Source: Nautilus pompilius (lineage: Eukaryota; Mollusca; Cephalopoda; Nautilida; Nautilidae). From it: a DNA stretch of 64,000 nt. Under the pieces are notes generated by a model. The model did not search any database, had not been told where the DNA came from, and saw only the letters and a program-made list of their open reading frames with translations. Positions 51,340-64,000 of the stretch are shown piece by piece; the first letter of the stretch is position 1, and every line of letters begins with the position of its first letter. Position numbers and translations under genes: made by a program. The stretch covers positions 1,106,001 to 1,170,000 of the forward strand of contig JACATO010002131.1 of NCBI GenBank assembly GCA_018389105.1. The letters are read 5' to 3'.

Positions 51340-54300
51340 CTGAAGCATAACGTTTGAAATATTATTTAAAAACAAAAAAATGTTTCCTTAAAAAAATTAC
51401 ATCAAAATATTTAATATTAGAATAGAAGCCCATGTTACCAATAATAAAAAAGCAAACCACATTTTAAAGTAATTCTGATTTATTAATTATTCATAATTTG
51501 TGAATATGAAGTACATATCCAAGACAACAGACAGTAAGCAATCATATAAACTTTATTTCTATATTTGTTATTAGTACATGCATCTGAAAACTTATATTAT
51601 CGCATCAAATGTTTTCTATTCTTACCACTTACATTTAATTATGCAAACTAAATTACTTTAACCCTATAGATGGTTAAGCCCCTACTAGAAGCAATCAGAC
51701 CATGTGCATTCCTCTAGCTTTAAGTTGATATAATAGTTAAACTATTGGAGAAAAACAAGGCTCTATATGCAAATAAAATGTTATACTAGTAATTAAAATG
51801 TTAATAGTAGTCATCATTGGAGACTATTTCTGTTATTTGCATTTTTTAGAAAACAATTGTATAGAACCTTGATTTGACTGACTAATAGGAGTGTCTGTTA
51901 AATCTAGACATCTACATGTGCAAAAAAAGCGCCCAAGTAAAGACTTTCCGCACAGCTCAAGTGGACTTTTATCAGAACCACTGTCCATTGAGTGGAGGTC
52001 TGTTAAATCAAGATTATATTGCATTACTTTTCTTTAGGCATTATATTTACATTCATTTTCTTACATGCCTATACCTGAATGTTGACTAATCACTGGAAAA
52101 TGTGTAGCACTGTTATATCAGGTAGGTGGATCATACCAGATGATCACTTTTAAACAGAATCAAAGATCAGAAAGCACTGCTAAGAAAAAAATAAAATGTG
52201 ATGAACTGCAATGCTTGCAAAACAGTGGCAATATTTACTTTTATTATTAATACAAATCTTTAATGTTATATGGTTTTCTGTGCTCTAAGTTATTGATTTG
52301 GCTCTTTATTTTGTTTTAGTTGCCAGTGGCTACCCCAAGAAGAAGAAAAAAATTATATAGAAGCCTGTAATAACATCTTAATGATAATTTTAGCATTCAA
52401 AAACAATATTTAAAGTTGTGTGATGACAGTATTAGAATTTTTGTTTTTGATAATCCTAATACTTTTTATTTTGGAGTTTATTTTAACTACAGTTCAATTT
52501 CTTTGTCTGAAATATCTTTATAGATGAATTAGATTATTTTTTTTTTTACATTGATTAAAAGTGAATTTTAAATTTCATGCTTCTGCATATTTTGTATCAG
52601 ACAAAAAAAGGCAGCTACATTTAATCAAATTTAGTATAATTTTTATTTTAGCACTTAAAAACAGCTCTATTCAATCCACTTTAGAGAACAAGCAAATGAA
52701 TACTGAATACTGCAATTTAAATAATTCACTCTCCTATAACCAGAGGCTATCACTGTTTTATTATTTCATGTTAGACACCAAACTGCATAAATTGTATAAT
52801 CAGACAAAAAATAAAAATAAAGGATCATTCTGATCTTTTATTTTCAAGACTAGTCTAAATATATGATCATTTGAGTTTCAGACAAAGCCTTATTTTAAAC
52901 AATTTTGTTGATTCTAACTTTAAGCTTGTTTATTCATTAACCAAAAAACAGATTGCAAAATGAACAAGAAAGGAACCCATTAGGGAATTATTAGCCTGGC
53001 CAACAGAATGATAGCTTGCAGCACTGATCTCTTAGAGATCTAGGAACAAGTGACGATGTTACTGTGCCAGTTTCCAAGTATGGCCACAGCAATGGTAATG
53101 CACCAAGTGTTACTTGAGTGGTACTAGCAGTCAAGCAATGTAATTGGCACAAGAAATAAAGTCTTCAAAGAGAAGTTAGCTTGGAATCAGTTGAAATTCA
53201 GTTTAATGGTCTAAAAGCTAAAGATGTTCCACCAAAGCAGCTTAGTATCTGGGAGACAATACACACCTAGATTGCGGGACAGACGGAGTTTCACAAGGTA
53301 ATCTTGTAGGTGTATATGTCTTACCAAGAAGTGCTCCTGTCTAAAGCCTGGTTTAAGATGCAACGAGTAATTGGAAAACTACATGTATTTTGTAATAGAG
53401 CGGTAATGGTCAATACATTGTCATGATTTATTTGAGAACCATATCAGGCCTTTTTAGAGAATTGAACATTAAGTACCAAGTAACAATTTTTTCTGCAACT
53501 TAGAATCTCTCTAAAAAGCAGTGTATGTATAAAAGCTACTACATAAGTTAAAAATTAAGATCAGAAACATTTGGCAAGATGTTCTTAATGAATACATTAG
53601 CACCAGAGTCTAATGAGAGGATATTATTGCATATCACTGGTAAGCATTAATCTAAATTCTAAAACTTGGGACCACAAAGCTTGCCAGTATAATTAATTTC
53701 ATGCAATATTTAGTCTTTTGACTGCTATTAATGTATATAAACCTTACTAAAAAAAACAACAACAATGCTTGCACTGGTAGCTCCTTTGATCTCTGCTGCA
53801 GAAGATACTCAGGTAGCAGTGGCAGTAGTATCAAGACAAAGCTAATGTCATGAAGACCTACTTCTTACAGCTGAGAGATGTAATGCCCTGCATACAGTGG
53901 ATTTTTTTCTTACAAAAGATTGTCATTTATAAGCAAACTGATATAAAATAAGTAATTTGGATGCAGCTATTCCATTAACTTATTATTTCAAAATATCTCA
54001 GAAGAGCAGGCTCCAAGAATCTCTAGCAGGGTGCATACGCATGCAGCTTACACTAGTGATGCTATAAGTTGGGGGGGGTGGTCATAAGAATTTGTCACTA
54101 TTAATGAAGTCACAGAATAAGATTTGGAATCACTGCATTAATCCAATACACTGCTCAATAACATGTAGATGACATAAATATGTAAACTGTTTTTGACCTT
54201 GAATCTGTCTAGGTGCAGTGTTTTCTGAGTAATGCTATTCTACTCCAGGATAAATTCTGTCCACATAAAAAATATCAAATAATAAAATATAGCATCATAC

Positions 54301-57300
54301 ATAATTCTTGTAGTTGCAAAATAACACCAGAACTCTCAACATTACAAATTATTAACATCCCATACTTCCTTTTCAATTGTGTCCTTATATAAGTAGAATC
54401 TTGTATTCGATGCAATCACCCTTTACACATCTGTGTTTGAATAAATTTGATCTACACTTGACATTAAAAAAAAAAAACAGACTGTTTATTTGGCATTCAT
54501 CAGTAAGCATGCATTTTTTTGGCTTTTATTTTTTTGATGTTGACAATTATAGTTGTTTGAAATTTTTTTAAACATTCAGTAGTGTTAATCATCAGCATAT
54601 TAAATCTTGAGAGAAATGTAAAGAGCACGTTTGTGGAAGAGTTCTTGATTAATAAGATACTGCTACATTTACATGGCACTTATATGGAATTATACATTTG
54701 TGTATTGACATAATCAAAAACATCAAAATTCAAGCAAGCAGGTTTGTCTTATTCCTTTCCAAGTACATTGAATCAGCAGAATTTACAAAAAAAAAAAAAA
54801 GCTTTAAGACTAGATACCTCCAATTCCATCAAAGATATGCAAACTATCAATATTGTGCATATTTAAAATTGAAAATAAAAGCAATTTTATATAAATGATT
54901 ATATAATGTAAAGTTATGCAATAATGATAAAAATTGGTAAATCAATGCTTTAAAAATTATCACCACAATTTATTTAGATAATCTGTATATCTGATTCAAG
55001 ATTCATCTTCCATAAAAGATGTATTACTATGGGAAATAATACTGAAAATACTTTAGGTGACCTTTTTACTAAGCACCATAGTCTTTTAAAGAGTATTAGA
55101 GGAAGTTAAATGTTTTCATGGGTCCATTTCCATATGGCAAAACAAATAATTTAGCATAAAAATAGCTCGAAAAAGTTATTAAAGCACAAGACTATATTCC
55201 ATGATTCCAGTACTACTTACTGACCTGTCCTTAAATAATTGGACAAAATCCCAGTTATACATTGTAACATTAATCAAAATTACTTAGAAATCTCCCCCCA
55301 AAATAAAAAATACATTTAGAGGTCAAATTGTAAAAATGATTAATTTTTTTTAGATTTCTCATGAGGTTCCAACCACCAACTTCAAACTACAAAGTTAGTT
55401 CCAAGTAATTAAGTCAGAACAGTACTTATTAAGTTGCCACTGGAGCAAAAAAAAAAAAAAAAGTTATTTATTAAGGCTATTGCTATGTCAGGCTGACTTG
55501 AGCTTGGAAGAGATTGTATTTTTGTTCTGAAAATCAAATGTAAATAACCTGGAGTTTAGAATTAATGGAATTTCATATATCTATGATTTTTTTATGCAGC
55601 CTTCAAGATTTAATCATACTGACTACATTGCAGAAGAACCAGAATCAGTGATTTTAATATAAACAGTATAAAATTTATAGGGCACTCACTCACTATCAAT
55701 TGAAAAAAAACAATTAGTGAACAAGCTCTCTCTCCTTCAATAAAAAATCCATTTTAAATCTATTTTGAAAACTTCACATTTACTGTAAACACTAAAATGT
55801 AAAGTGCTAACTAGTGATAAGTATATACAGGATATCTAAGCCTAGTTTATTTTTTAAATGAAGTTATAACTGTGACCAAGCTTGGAATTAATACATTTTT
55901 TTGAAATATGAAGCAAAGTTATTTTTTGGTGTATCGATTATTTAATAAATCAATCTTAAAAGTAAATTAGTGCATTATACCTCAATTTTATTATATGAAA
56001 ATCTCAAAGTATTAGTCTTAATAACTAAAACAATTTGTTCCTCATGCACTGCATATCATTACGCATACTAAGATAAATAAAAAAAAAACCAGCAATACTA
56101 GATATTTCCATAGATAACTTGATAGTGCCATCAAATATAGTTTAAATCATAAAATAAAACCATTTCAATATTTAAAAAATGAAAAATTATGCACATTGAT
56201 AATTAGAATAATCACAATGTCTTGTTGATTTTATTACTTCAAACTATTGTTGGATACATTCCTTTTCTTTTTTTCTTAAATATTCAAGACGACTTTCTTT
56301 CATGTTCCGACTCATACAAGGTAAAGGCTGGTGAGCTATTTTATCTCACTTTCTTTCCCCATGAAAAAGTTAATACATACACTACCTATCCTTTAACCTT
56401 AAAAAAAAAAAAACACTTAAAATGTTAGAAACTATAAAGGTTGTAGTTCTATCAATTGTCTAATTATATGCTTTATTCTCATGGCTTAAGAAAAGAATCT
56501 CACCCCCTCAGAAATTACTGGAATCCACATAAGTTATCCTAAAAGCAACAGGTGTCTTGTGCTCGTAGCTAGTGATCAATGAAAGGTAGATTTTATTGTT
56601 GTGTAAAGTGAAGCATCATGAATATCCTGTGATCGAGGCCCTATATCCAGTGAGAGCTCAATGCACCTTCAGTAGAATTTATTAAAATCTGAAAAGTTGA
56701 GATGAATGAGACACTCAAAATTCGATGTGCTTAATCTTTCAATGTAGCAAACTAACACAGCTTGTAGCTTAATTAGACCAAAGTTTATGTTCAATACAGA
56801 CTAATCTAATTAGAGATAAAAACTATTTAATTAGATTTAATATAGCCTGTCCATATCTACTGAATTTCACCATGTAGGGAAAAAAAAGGCAGACTAGCAT
56901 TAAACAAACTCCATACAGGAAAATACACCGAAAAGCTTTATGATAGTAAAAGTTAAAAAAAACAACAAAAAAACTATCATTTACAGCCCCAAAAAGATAA
57001 CTAATTTGAAAATACTGATAACAGCTGATGCTTTACTGCCTAGTAAAGTCTCAAAAACTCACATCTGCGCAACACTAAGTTTTTATGTAGATGTGGGATG
57101 GTTTTAAAAGGAAGTCAGTTTATCACCAAGAATATTGACAGAAGTGTGACCTCATTACTACTGCAGAAATCTAGCTACAGACAGCTAACTTGGCTGCCAA
57201 AATACAATCTTAAATTTTCTCAAACTACATGACATCTGTACAGATTATAGATTAACAAAGCTCAAAGTTGGGAAAATGAAGCCCAAATAAATTACATTCG

Positions 57301-59136
57301 CACAGCAAAGTAATTTTCATTTGATTATTTTACTAATTAACTTCCAGGCTACTTAAGTGTGTTTTGTAACAGCACACTGCCTTGCTAAACATTCAAGTGG
57401 CTTATCAATTTGTTTTTCTTTGCATTACACACTTCCAGCCTAACTTCTCATTCAAGATCACATGTGAAAAAAATTAATTTTAGCAGAAATAATATTTTAA
57501 ATATTTCTAAGCACCTTATCCAAAGATCATTTTTTAAAAGGGATAATAGAATTAAAATTGTGCACATGTGTGTGTTATATCACTAAAATTTAGGGATAAG
57601 GAAACAAAGTTTTAAGTTATAAACAATTACTCAACTAAATTAGCCCATGCATTTCATTACAATGTCAGGAGAGAAATGAAGCCATAATTTCTGCCAGCAC
57701 TCTACAAAATTAAAAATCACAAAATGATTGGTATAGTATTGGGTAAGGCTACCTTGGGATTGCATGCAGCTAACAGTTTGTCCCATCTGGTATTAGCAAC
57801 CATGCCCTGGTATAAGTTATGTGGAAGAGGATTCCTAAGCCTTATGCATCTACACTCAACGGGTGAAAGATCTAGAACACAGATAGCCAGTTCATCGGGA
57901 TAATGTTTTTGAGCCCAAGAAACCCTTGGTGCCAGTAGCTGATGAAAAGGTAAACAAGACTATTTGTCTAACAATCTCATCCAGGTAACTCAGACCAGTC
58001 AGAACCCTCTGTCATAGCATTAAAATGCTGCTAACAGATAAATCCAAAATTAAACTGCTCTTCATCAGCATCACTAGATTTCATTGAACCATTGCCCAAA
58101 AATCTGAATTCTGCCCAGAGTATTACAATAATGATAATTGTTCACAAATAGACCAGAATATTGACATCTGACATGTAATCCTACATGGCAAACACTTCTG
58201 AAGATGATTTTACCTGATTTTTTAGAGAAGGGGGTATGTGCACCACCACTTAATCTTCATCCATATTTCCTTCATTAGATCTCATTAACACCTGATAATA
58301 GTATACGATTTAGTCACTTGTTAATTTGTGTCTGCCTCTATTTCTTTTTATAATTTCTGAAAAATTATCCTCTTAGTTTTAGACAGCATTAATGAGAATT
58401 AATCATAGGCTGTTTTTGTTTTTTTTAAAAGTCACAAAAATAATCTCCTGACTTGTTTTCACTTAAGTGTTTCCAGAAACATTTATTTCATCACTAAAAA
58501 TAAGTCATTTTATATTAAAACAAAACACCATCAAAAGAAACTGTATGAAAATAGTGAAGAATCATACTGTTTAGAAAACAAGTTTGAAATTAAACTATCA
58601 ATACTACCGAAAATGCGGAAACTCCAGAACTGCAATGCTTATATTAGTCCTGAGTGAATATAGGCAAGCTAAACTGTTTCTACAGAAGTTAATCTACACC
58701 ACATCAGTAAAAAAAAATATATGCCATTTACAGGAATGATTCATGAAAAAATTTGTATGTCTAAGCAAAGTAAATTGGACTAAAAAATTACTTTCCATAT
58801 TTGACCATTAATAAGAACCTTACCAGAAAAAAAAAGATGTAATGAATTCTTTTAGTTCATTGGTATGAATTTATTTGAAGTAGATAATTTACATCCAATA
58901 AAAAAGAATCTTTTCTTAAATAAACAGTTCAAACAAATGATCTTGAATTCACACATATGAAGTCCAAAGATATTTTAAAAACAGATGGTAGTTGCAACTT
59001 AAATGCAAATACTCGCAATAGTTTAAACAGGTATAAATAGGTTTTGTTCCTTTATTTAACAAAATCCTCTAATAGAAAAATTTTAAAACCTTATTTCAAC
59101 AAGTGCTACCAGAATCTTAATTTAAAAAGGTATGTA

Positions 59137-60398
59137 CAGGGTGATCAAAAAGTAATTATGCAGTGGAAAATTTGTTGTGTTTTTATTTCAATACATTAAC
59201 TCTTACGATAAATGCTGAAAATGAGCCCCCAGTCACATTTTAACATATTCCAACACATTTTTCATATTCTCAAAAATGTTTTGCAATTCTTCAGATGTTA
59301 TTCCTCTAATGAAATTGATGTTTTGCTTCATTTCATTGATGGAATGGGGATTATTTTCAAAGACCTTCGCTTTCACTGCTCCTCACAGGTAAAAGTCCAG
59401 GGGAGTGAGGTCAGGAGAGTGTGTAAGACAAATTCCTTTCAATATCAGCCGATCACTTCTTCCAGCAGTTTCATCAAAAGAGCAGATGTGAGAGCACTGG
59501 CTCTATCCTGCTGCAAGTAGGTATCTTCAATTTCTTCTTTGTCTAACTCACCAATAAAAGGATACATTATGTCATCACAATAATGCTCTGAATTGATTTT
59601 TTCAAAAAATATAGGTCCAATAATGCATTACCTTAATATAGCCACCCATACACTAATCTTTTCGTCATGAAGAGGTTTCTCAAACAGTTCATGAAGGTTA
59701 GAAGTAAACCAACTTCTGGAATTCTGGCAATTAACATATCAGAAAGATGAATCCAGCATTCACAAAAATGTTTTGTCCAATATGTCGTCACCATTTACAT
59801 CAATGAAATTCTTAAACAGTTGCAGTATTCAACTCGCTTACGAGGTCTGCAACTTTCAATTTGTGCACAATGTTCACTTTATACGGGTAAAAATTTAACT
59901 CCTTTAAGGCATTATATGCTCCCATATGAAACATTCACTTGTTGAGAGAGTTGATGCAGTGATTTTGAAGGACTCTGAAGCAGTGCATCTGAAAATTTTG
60001 ACAGCTTCTCCTTGTCCAACACTTTTGGCCTACCTGATTGTTGATAATCCTCAGATGGATCAGTATCTTCAAATTGCAAATCAATGCCCTTAGAAATTCT
60101 GTTTGGAAGCTTTGCGTCAGGAAATTCTTGTAAGAACCCATTCTGAACTCCTGTGGTGTCTTTACCACTATTCGTGTACACTTTCTTGATGAGAAAGATC
60201 CATTTGGTGTTTGAAAGAACCATTACACAAAAATTACAATATCACAAAAAAAAAAAAAAAAAACACGTTTGGCTTTTGCAAATTTATTGCCAACACCTAT
60301 TGGTCATTTTGGGAACTACAGTACAAAACAAAGCACAAGGAGATGAATTAAAAGTGATTAAATATACTCCACTGCATAGTTACTTTCTGATCACCCTG
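59137..60398 (-). mobile_element. Mariner transposon, full length
   Basis: The ends are CAGGGTGATCAAAAAGTAAT and CAGGGTGATCAGAAAGTAAC; both run on to ATGCAGTGGA, giving 31-bp inverted repeats with two differences. TA flanks both sides (59135-59136, 60399-60400). The length, 1,262 bp, is that of a complete mariner. The transposase is on the minus strand. Confidence 0.95.
59190..60223 (-). pseudogene. Mariner transposase, frameshifted
   Basis: It starts MVLSNTKWIFLIKKVYTNSG and keeps an open N-terminus of 103 codons with EFPDAKLPNR, QQSGRPKVL and SLHQLSQQVNVSYGS (two helix-turn-helix units). After a stop, pieces follow in alternating frames: FYPYKVNIVHKLKVAD, KRVEYCN, PLHDEKISVWVA, IIGPIFFEKINSEHYCDDIM, PFIGELDKEEIEDTYLQQD (second Asp, 59505-59507) and SPDLTPLDFYL (third Asp, 59395-59397). 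The last two Asp are about 36 codons apart. Stops and shifts make it inactive, but the decay is moderate. Confidence 0.9.
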
Positions 60399-61499
60399 TA
60401 TAACTCAACAAAATTAATAATGGAAAAAATTGATCAAAATAGCTATGAAAAAAATTTAAAAGCCAGACCACTAATTCTAACCTAAACAAACTTGCTAGTT
60501 TGTCAAAACATCATTTTCATAGCCAATGATTATGCAAACACTGTCAATTTAAAAATGAAAGTTGCATAATCTAAAGTGAATAGTATGACTATGCACATAC
60601 ATACAACTGCATTGCAGTCACAATTACAATCAGATCAGTGCCTTTTAGCATACTGGAAATGAGCGATTTTAATAATTCACTTAAAATTTCAAATAAAAGC
60701 AAAGATTGACATTTTAATGTGTTATGGAAAACAATTGATACAGAGATCCTAAGCAATAGTCAAAGAAAATTGAGCCTGCATTCTTTTTTTAAAAAAAAAA
60801 AAACCCTTACAAAAATATTAAAATTAAGATTACAAAAATTCTGAATTCTGATATGCTGATTAGGAATGCACCAATTATTAGACTTCATAACAGTAAAGAA
60901 ACTGGAATATTGTTCCTTTGTGTTTTCCAAATTAAACTAAGTTTTAGTAACAAATCAGTCAGACTAACATAACCAAGATCAGTGATCTGTGATTTTGCTT
61001 AACACAAACAAAAATAATAAATCATATATTCATTCAATCTCCACCTCACCTGTACATGCATCACTAATACATACACTTTAGTACAACTGAGGAGAAGGAG
61101 ATAACTAGTTTGAGAGGTAACTGCACCCTAAAAAGCTCACCCCCCCTCAACCCAATCAATACTGTCTCAGCAATTAGGTGAAAGCCAAAACAAAAGTAAT
61201 TGGTCTAAAAATGCAATTCAAAATTCAACAAAAATTTGAGACTTCTAAAGGCTGTCAAAAATATAGTGGAAATTTAATACTTGAAATCAAAAGCTTAAAG
61301 ATTTGTTAAACTAACCAACATAGACATTTCCAAATACAGATTAATAAGCAATTGTATGAAAGCCAAAGTATTGCAAGTAATACTGAGCTAGACAGATTCG
61401 AAATTGAAAAGGTTTATGAAAGTCTGTCAAAAATATAACTCAGAATTTCAATTCAAAATCTATTAAATTATAAAGCATACACATCCACTTGTCACTACT

Positions 61500-63010
61500 T
61501 TCTGGATTGAGGTGGTTTCTCAAAGGATCTTTTTGCCTGGGTAGTAGGTTAAAAAACGATTTAAGAATGCTTCTTCTGCATAACAGCAGTTCACTTTTTC
61601 TTGAGGATCTGCAGTTTGCTTTCCTGTAGAAGAACTGTTAACTTGTGTTTTTCCTGTTGCTATTTTTTCATAGCAGTCCCGGAGTCTGAAAACTACCACT
61701 ATTGATTTAGCAGCCTATGTGGCTTGTCTAGATCATCAACACTTGTATCGTAGTATGATTACATTTCTCCTGAGGCTTTGACTAATCATTTTGTCTATCA
61801 ACCAATGCCTTATCCTATCCATATCTTTAGTTTGGAACTTCAGCACTTATTATTTGCCTAATACTCATGTAAAATGCTTCTGTACAGTTGCATTTAGCTG
61901 ATGCTTATCAGATTCCTTTGAAAGTAGCATTAATGACAGCTTTATCAAGGAAGAGTTCTATAGCTAAAATTGATGGAATTATATGAGAAGCTGACATTCT
62001 TCCGATTAGCAATTTTTGGGATCTCTTCACAGAACTTTAAAGGCAAACAAGTTTTTCAGGTAGGCTCAATTGATAGTTAGATTTGGAATAATATAGTCCA
62101 GTGCATATGCCATGATTTAGCATTTTGTTTAATATTCATCTTAGTATGTAATATGAACTGTTCCAACGAGTGGCAATATCTTGTAGAAGACTATTCAGGG
62201 ACATTCAGTTATTCATGAAAGTCACTTAGCTTTTAAGGCAGGAGAAATAGTGGAAATGGCCAGATCTCTCTCTATAGCATCAATGCATAGTTGTCAAGTT
62301 GAATAAAACTAAATAGTGACAGTAATCCAATTTTAAGTCATCCAGCAACCATGTTAGTAGCTTTGTCTCTAAAGATAAAAAAACTATATCCAATGGTATT
62401 TCAATGCCCAAATTTGCTCACTTATGTGGTTCTTATTTTCTGGAAATGAAACCACATCCAGGATGGCTCCATGCCTTTCAAAATCAGGTATTAGCCACTG
62501 ACCAATCATATTAAGAAATTGTGCTCCTGCAGTATCAATTGTCCAAATGTCTGCTATCTATATCATATTTGTCATTTCCTCTTGTAACTTGAGTTTTCTA
62601 AAATCTGCTGTACAAATTTGGCATTACTGATCAACTGAAAAATTTATGGTTCAGTATATTGCAGTCAGAAAACAAGAAACTGACTAGCTTCCTAAATTCA
62701 ATGTCTGCTATAGCTTAGACGGTTGCAGGTCAGCAGCAATCACACCCCCTTTCCTTTGTTGTATGGCCGTGGCTCAATCTCTGATGTCTTATCACTCCAT
62801 AGTCTTTTTTTTTCTTTTTTTCTACAGCCTAGCCTAGTCTGGCCTCTTCAAGTTCCCTTTTTGAAGCAGCAGCAAAGTTTTTTTTCTTTCTGCTGAATCA
62901 TTTCTGCATTGTATTCAATGGCATGTTTCACCTTTAAATGAATTAACATATTAATAGCATTTTCACCTCAAAAGATTTCTCGATTGCTAAGCTTGCGTTT
63001 AGTTTTGATG
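61500..63010 (-). pseudogene. Decayed hAT transposase with BED zinc finger
   Basis: The minus strand reads, from high to low coordinates: INMLIHLKVKHAIEYNAEM (about 62900-62960), the C-terminal half of a BED finger (..NL..HLK..H..EY). Then IADIEFRKLVSFLF near 62690. Then SLLQDIATRWNSSYYILR near 62130-62190, the hAT hallmark D..TRWNS.YYML.R. Then AEEAFLNRFLTYYPG near 61540-61590. This is the order of Ac/hobo (ZBED-like) transposases. Stops and shifts are frequent. Terminal repeats were not found. Confidence 0.72.
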
Positions 63011-64000
63011 GAATCTTTCTGAATCACAAAATAATTCCATAGAAAAATTTCTGAAGACATTTCTTTACCTTTAAAATATCTATGCCTAGGCACTTATCTG
63101 GAAATAAACTGTCGTGGTCAGCCTGCTACAGTTTTAACACCTAATTCCTAAGCAATCTTCGAAATAAAGCTCAACCACAGGACCTTTTGTTAGTGACACA
63201 CTGCAATACTTAATTAATCATGGATGTCATAGAACCTGTATTGTGGTTATCATCTCCGGGTATAGTATAAAAAACAATGGTTACCTTTCCTAGTCAGAAG
63301 CCATGTGACTCTTATCAGGGTACAGTACCAACAATTGCCCTTTATACTGCACTTGGTACTGGGTTAGGTATTGTCCATAAGGGAAACAGGATCACCATAG
63401 CAGCCTGATCACTTAGTTTGCCAGGATTTCAAAGAACAATTAAATTAGCAATTCATGAGGAGTCAACATTAATTACTAAGAATGAATAATTAGGCAAAAA
63501 AAAAAAGAGGTGGCTTTCTATATCATGAAAATCAGACTTTAATGTTATACTGGTCACTTACATTGGAATATATTTCATAATCAAAACAATTTTAGGGTCA
63601 CTTACAATACTACTAAAATCCATCTTGGTTTTGTAAACTAATCCAACTTTATTCGTGCTTTCTCAGCTTGCATGTTTGGGAGCTCTTCTTTCACCTAAAG
63701 GTTAGGTTTACTATTTCAGGGTCCGGTTGAATCAGGTGGCAGCATGAACAAATATTTAAATTAATAGTTGCGATAAAATCAAATGTTATTTAACTGCTCC
63801 CTCCCTCTCAATACGGACGCATTTTAAATTATTCAAACATGATCTATTCCATTTCTGGTGTAAAAGATGACTCACTTTCTTAAAAAAAAAAAAAAATGTC
63901 AATCTGTTCTACTTTTAGCAAATAGAGTATGAACCTGATTAGTGAATCTTCGTAATCTGATTGATCAATACACTAATAAATCAGACAGATTATAAGATAA

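Larger units (their letters stand above)
51340..64000 (-). other. Upstream IQGAP intron or 5' flank, 12.7 kb
   Basis: No coding exon of IQGAP was found here, although the gene needs at least one more upstream exon. The region holds the mariner at 59137-60398 and the hAT relic at about 61500-63010. Two GC-richer patches (52960-53480 and 57740-58000) could be old repeats but show no signature I recognise. The rest is AT-rich with nothing identifiable. Confidence 0.7.

Noticed and set aside
1-64000. CRISPR arrays, bacterial operons, phage or viral genes
   Set aside because: No regularly spaced direct repeats, no dense coding and no viral protein signatures; spliced exons show a eukaryotic nuclear locus.

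Overview
The window is AT-rich, intron-dominated nuclear DNA from an animal. The one host gene I can support lies on the minus strand: an IQGAP-family gene (Ras GTPase-activating-like scaffold). Ten coding exons are spread from about 51.3 kb down to 0.6 kb. Joined in transcript order they give one continuous open reading frame of 1,016 nt, covering the calponin-homology (actin-binding) domain and the first part of the IQGAP repeat region. The exons with the first ~40 codons and everything after the early repeats (WW, IQ, GAP-related and C-terminal domains) are not in the window. The exons resemble IQGAP1, IQGAP2 and IQGAP3 in different places, so I do not assign a paralogue. A single undivided invertebrate IQGAP or a lower-vertebrate copy both fit.

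Layout in transcript order (high to low coordinates): 64.0-51.3 kb is upstream intron with a decayed BED-type hAT transposon and a 1.26-kb mariner. 51.3-39.5 kb is intron with piggyBac-like, Tc1-like, Tigger/pogo and tRNA-like relics. 39.4-22.7 kb holds four CH-region exons, with a 1.46-kb Tc1 element 51 bp upstream of one exon whose donor appears to be GC. 22.7-17.8 kb holds a 22-nt microexon and two repeat-region exons. 17.8-0.6 kb holds two more exons separated by long introns with a mariner deletion derivative, a decayed Tc1, a tRNA-derived SINE and a hAT element with a perfect 8-bp target duplication. The left edge cuts a mariner transposase C-terminus.

The repeats recognised are almost all class II DNA transposons (mariner, Tc1, Tigger/pogo, hAT, piggyBac) plus short tRNA-derived sequences; no LINE or LTR element was recognised. 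This, with the low GC and long introns, argues against a mammal or bird and leans towards an invertebrate or a lower vertebrate. This is inference only.

The most unusual signal is at 4564-4625 on the minus strand. A tRNA-like Pol III promoter (A and B boxes) is followed directly by a sequence that folds like a slightly decayed hammerhead ribozyme. Other points worth checking are the GC-AG intron beside the Tc1 insertion, the 22-nt microexon, and a 346-bp mariner derivative with perfect 31-bp terminal repeats. Long parts of the introns contain nothing I can identify.
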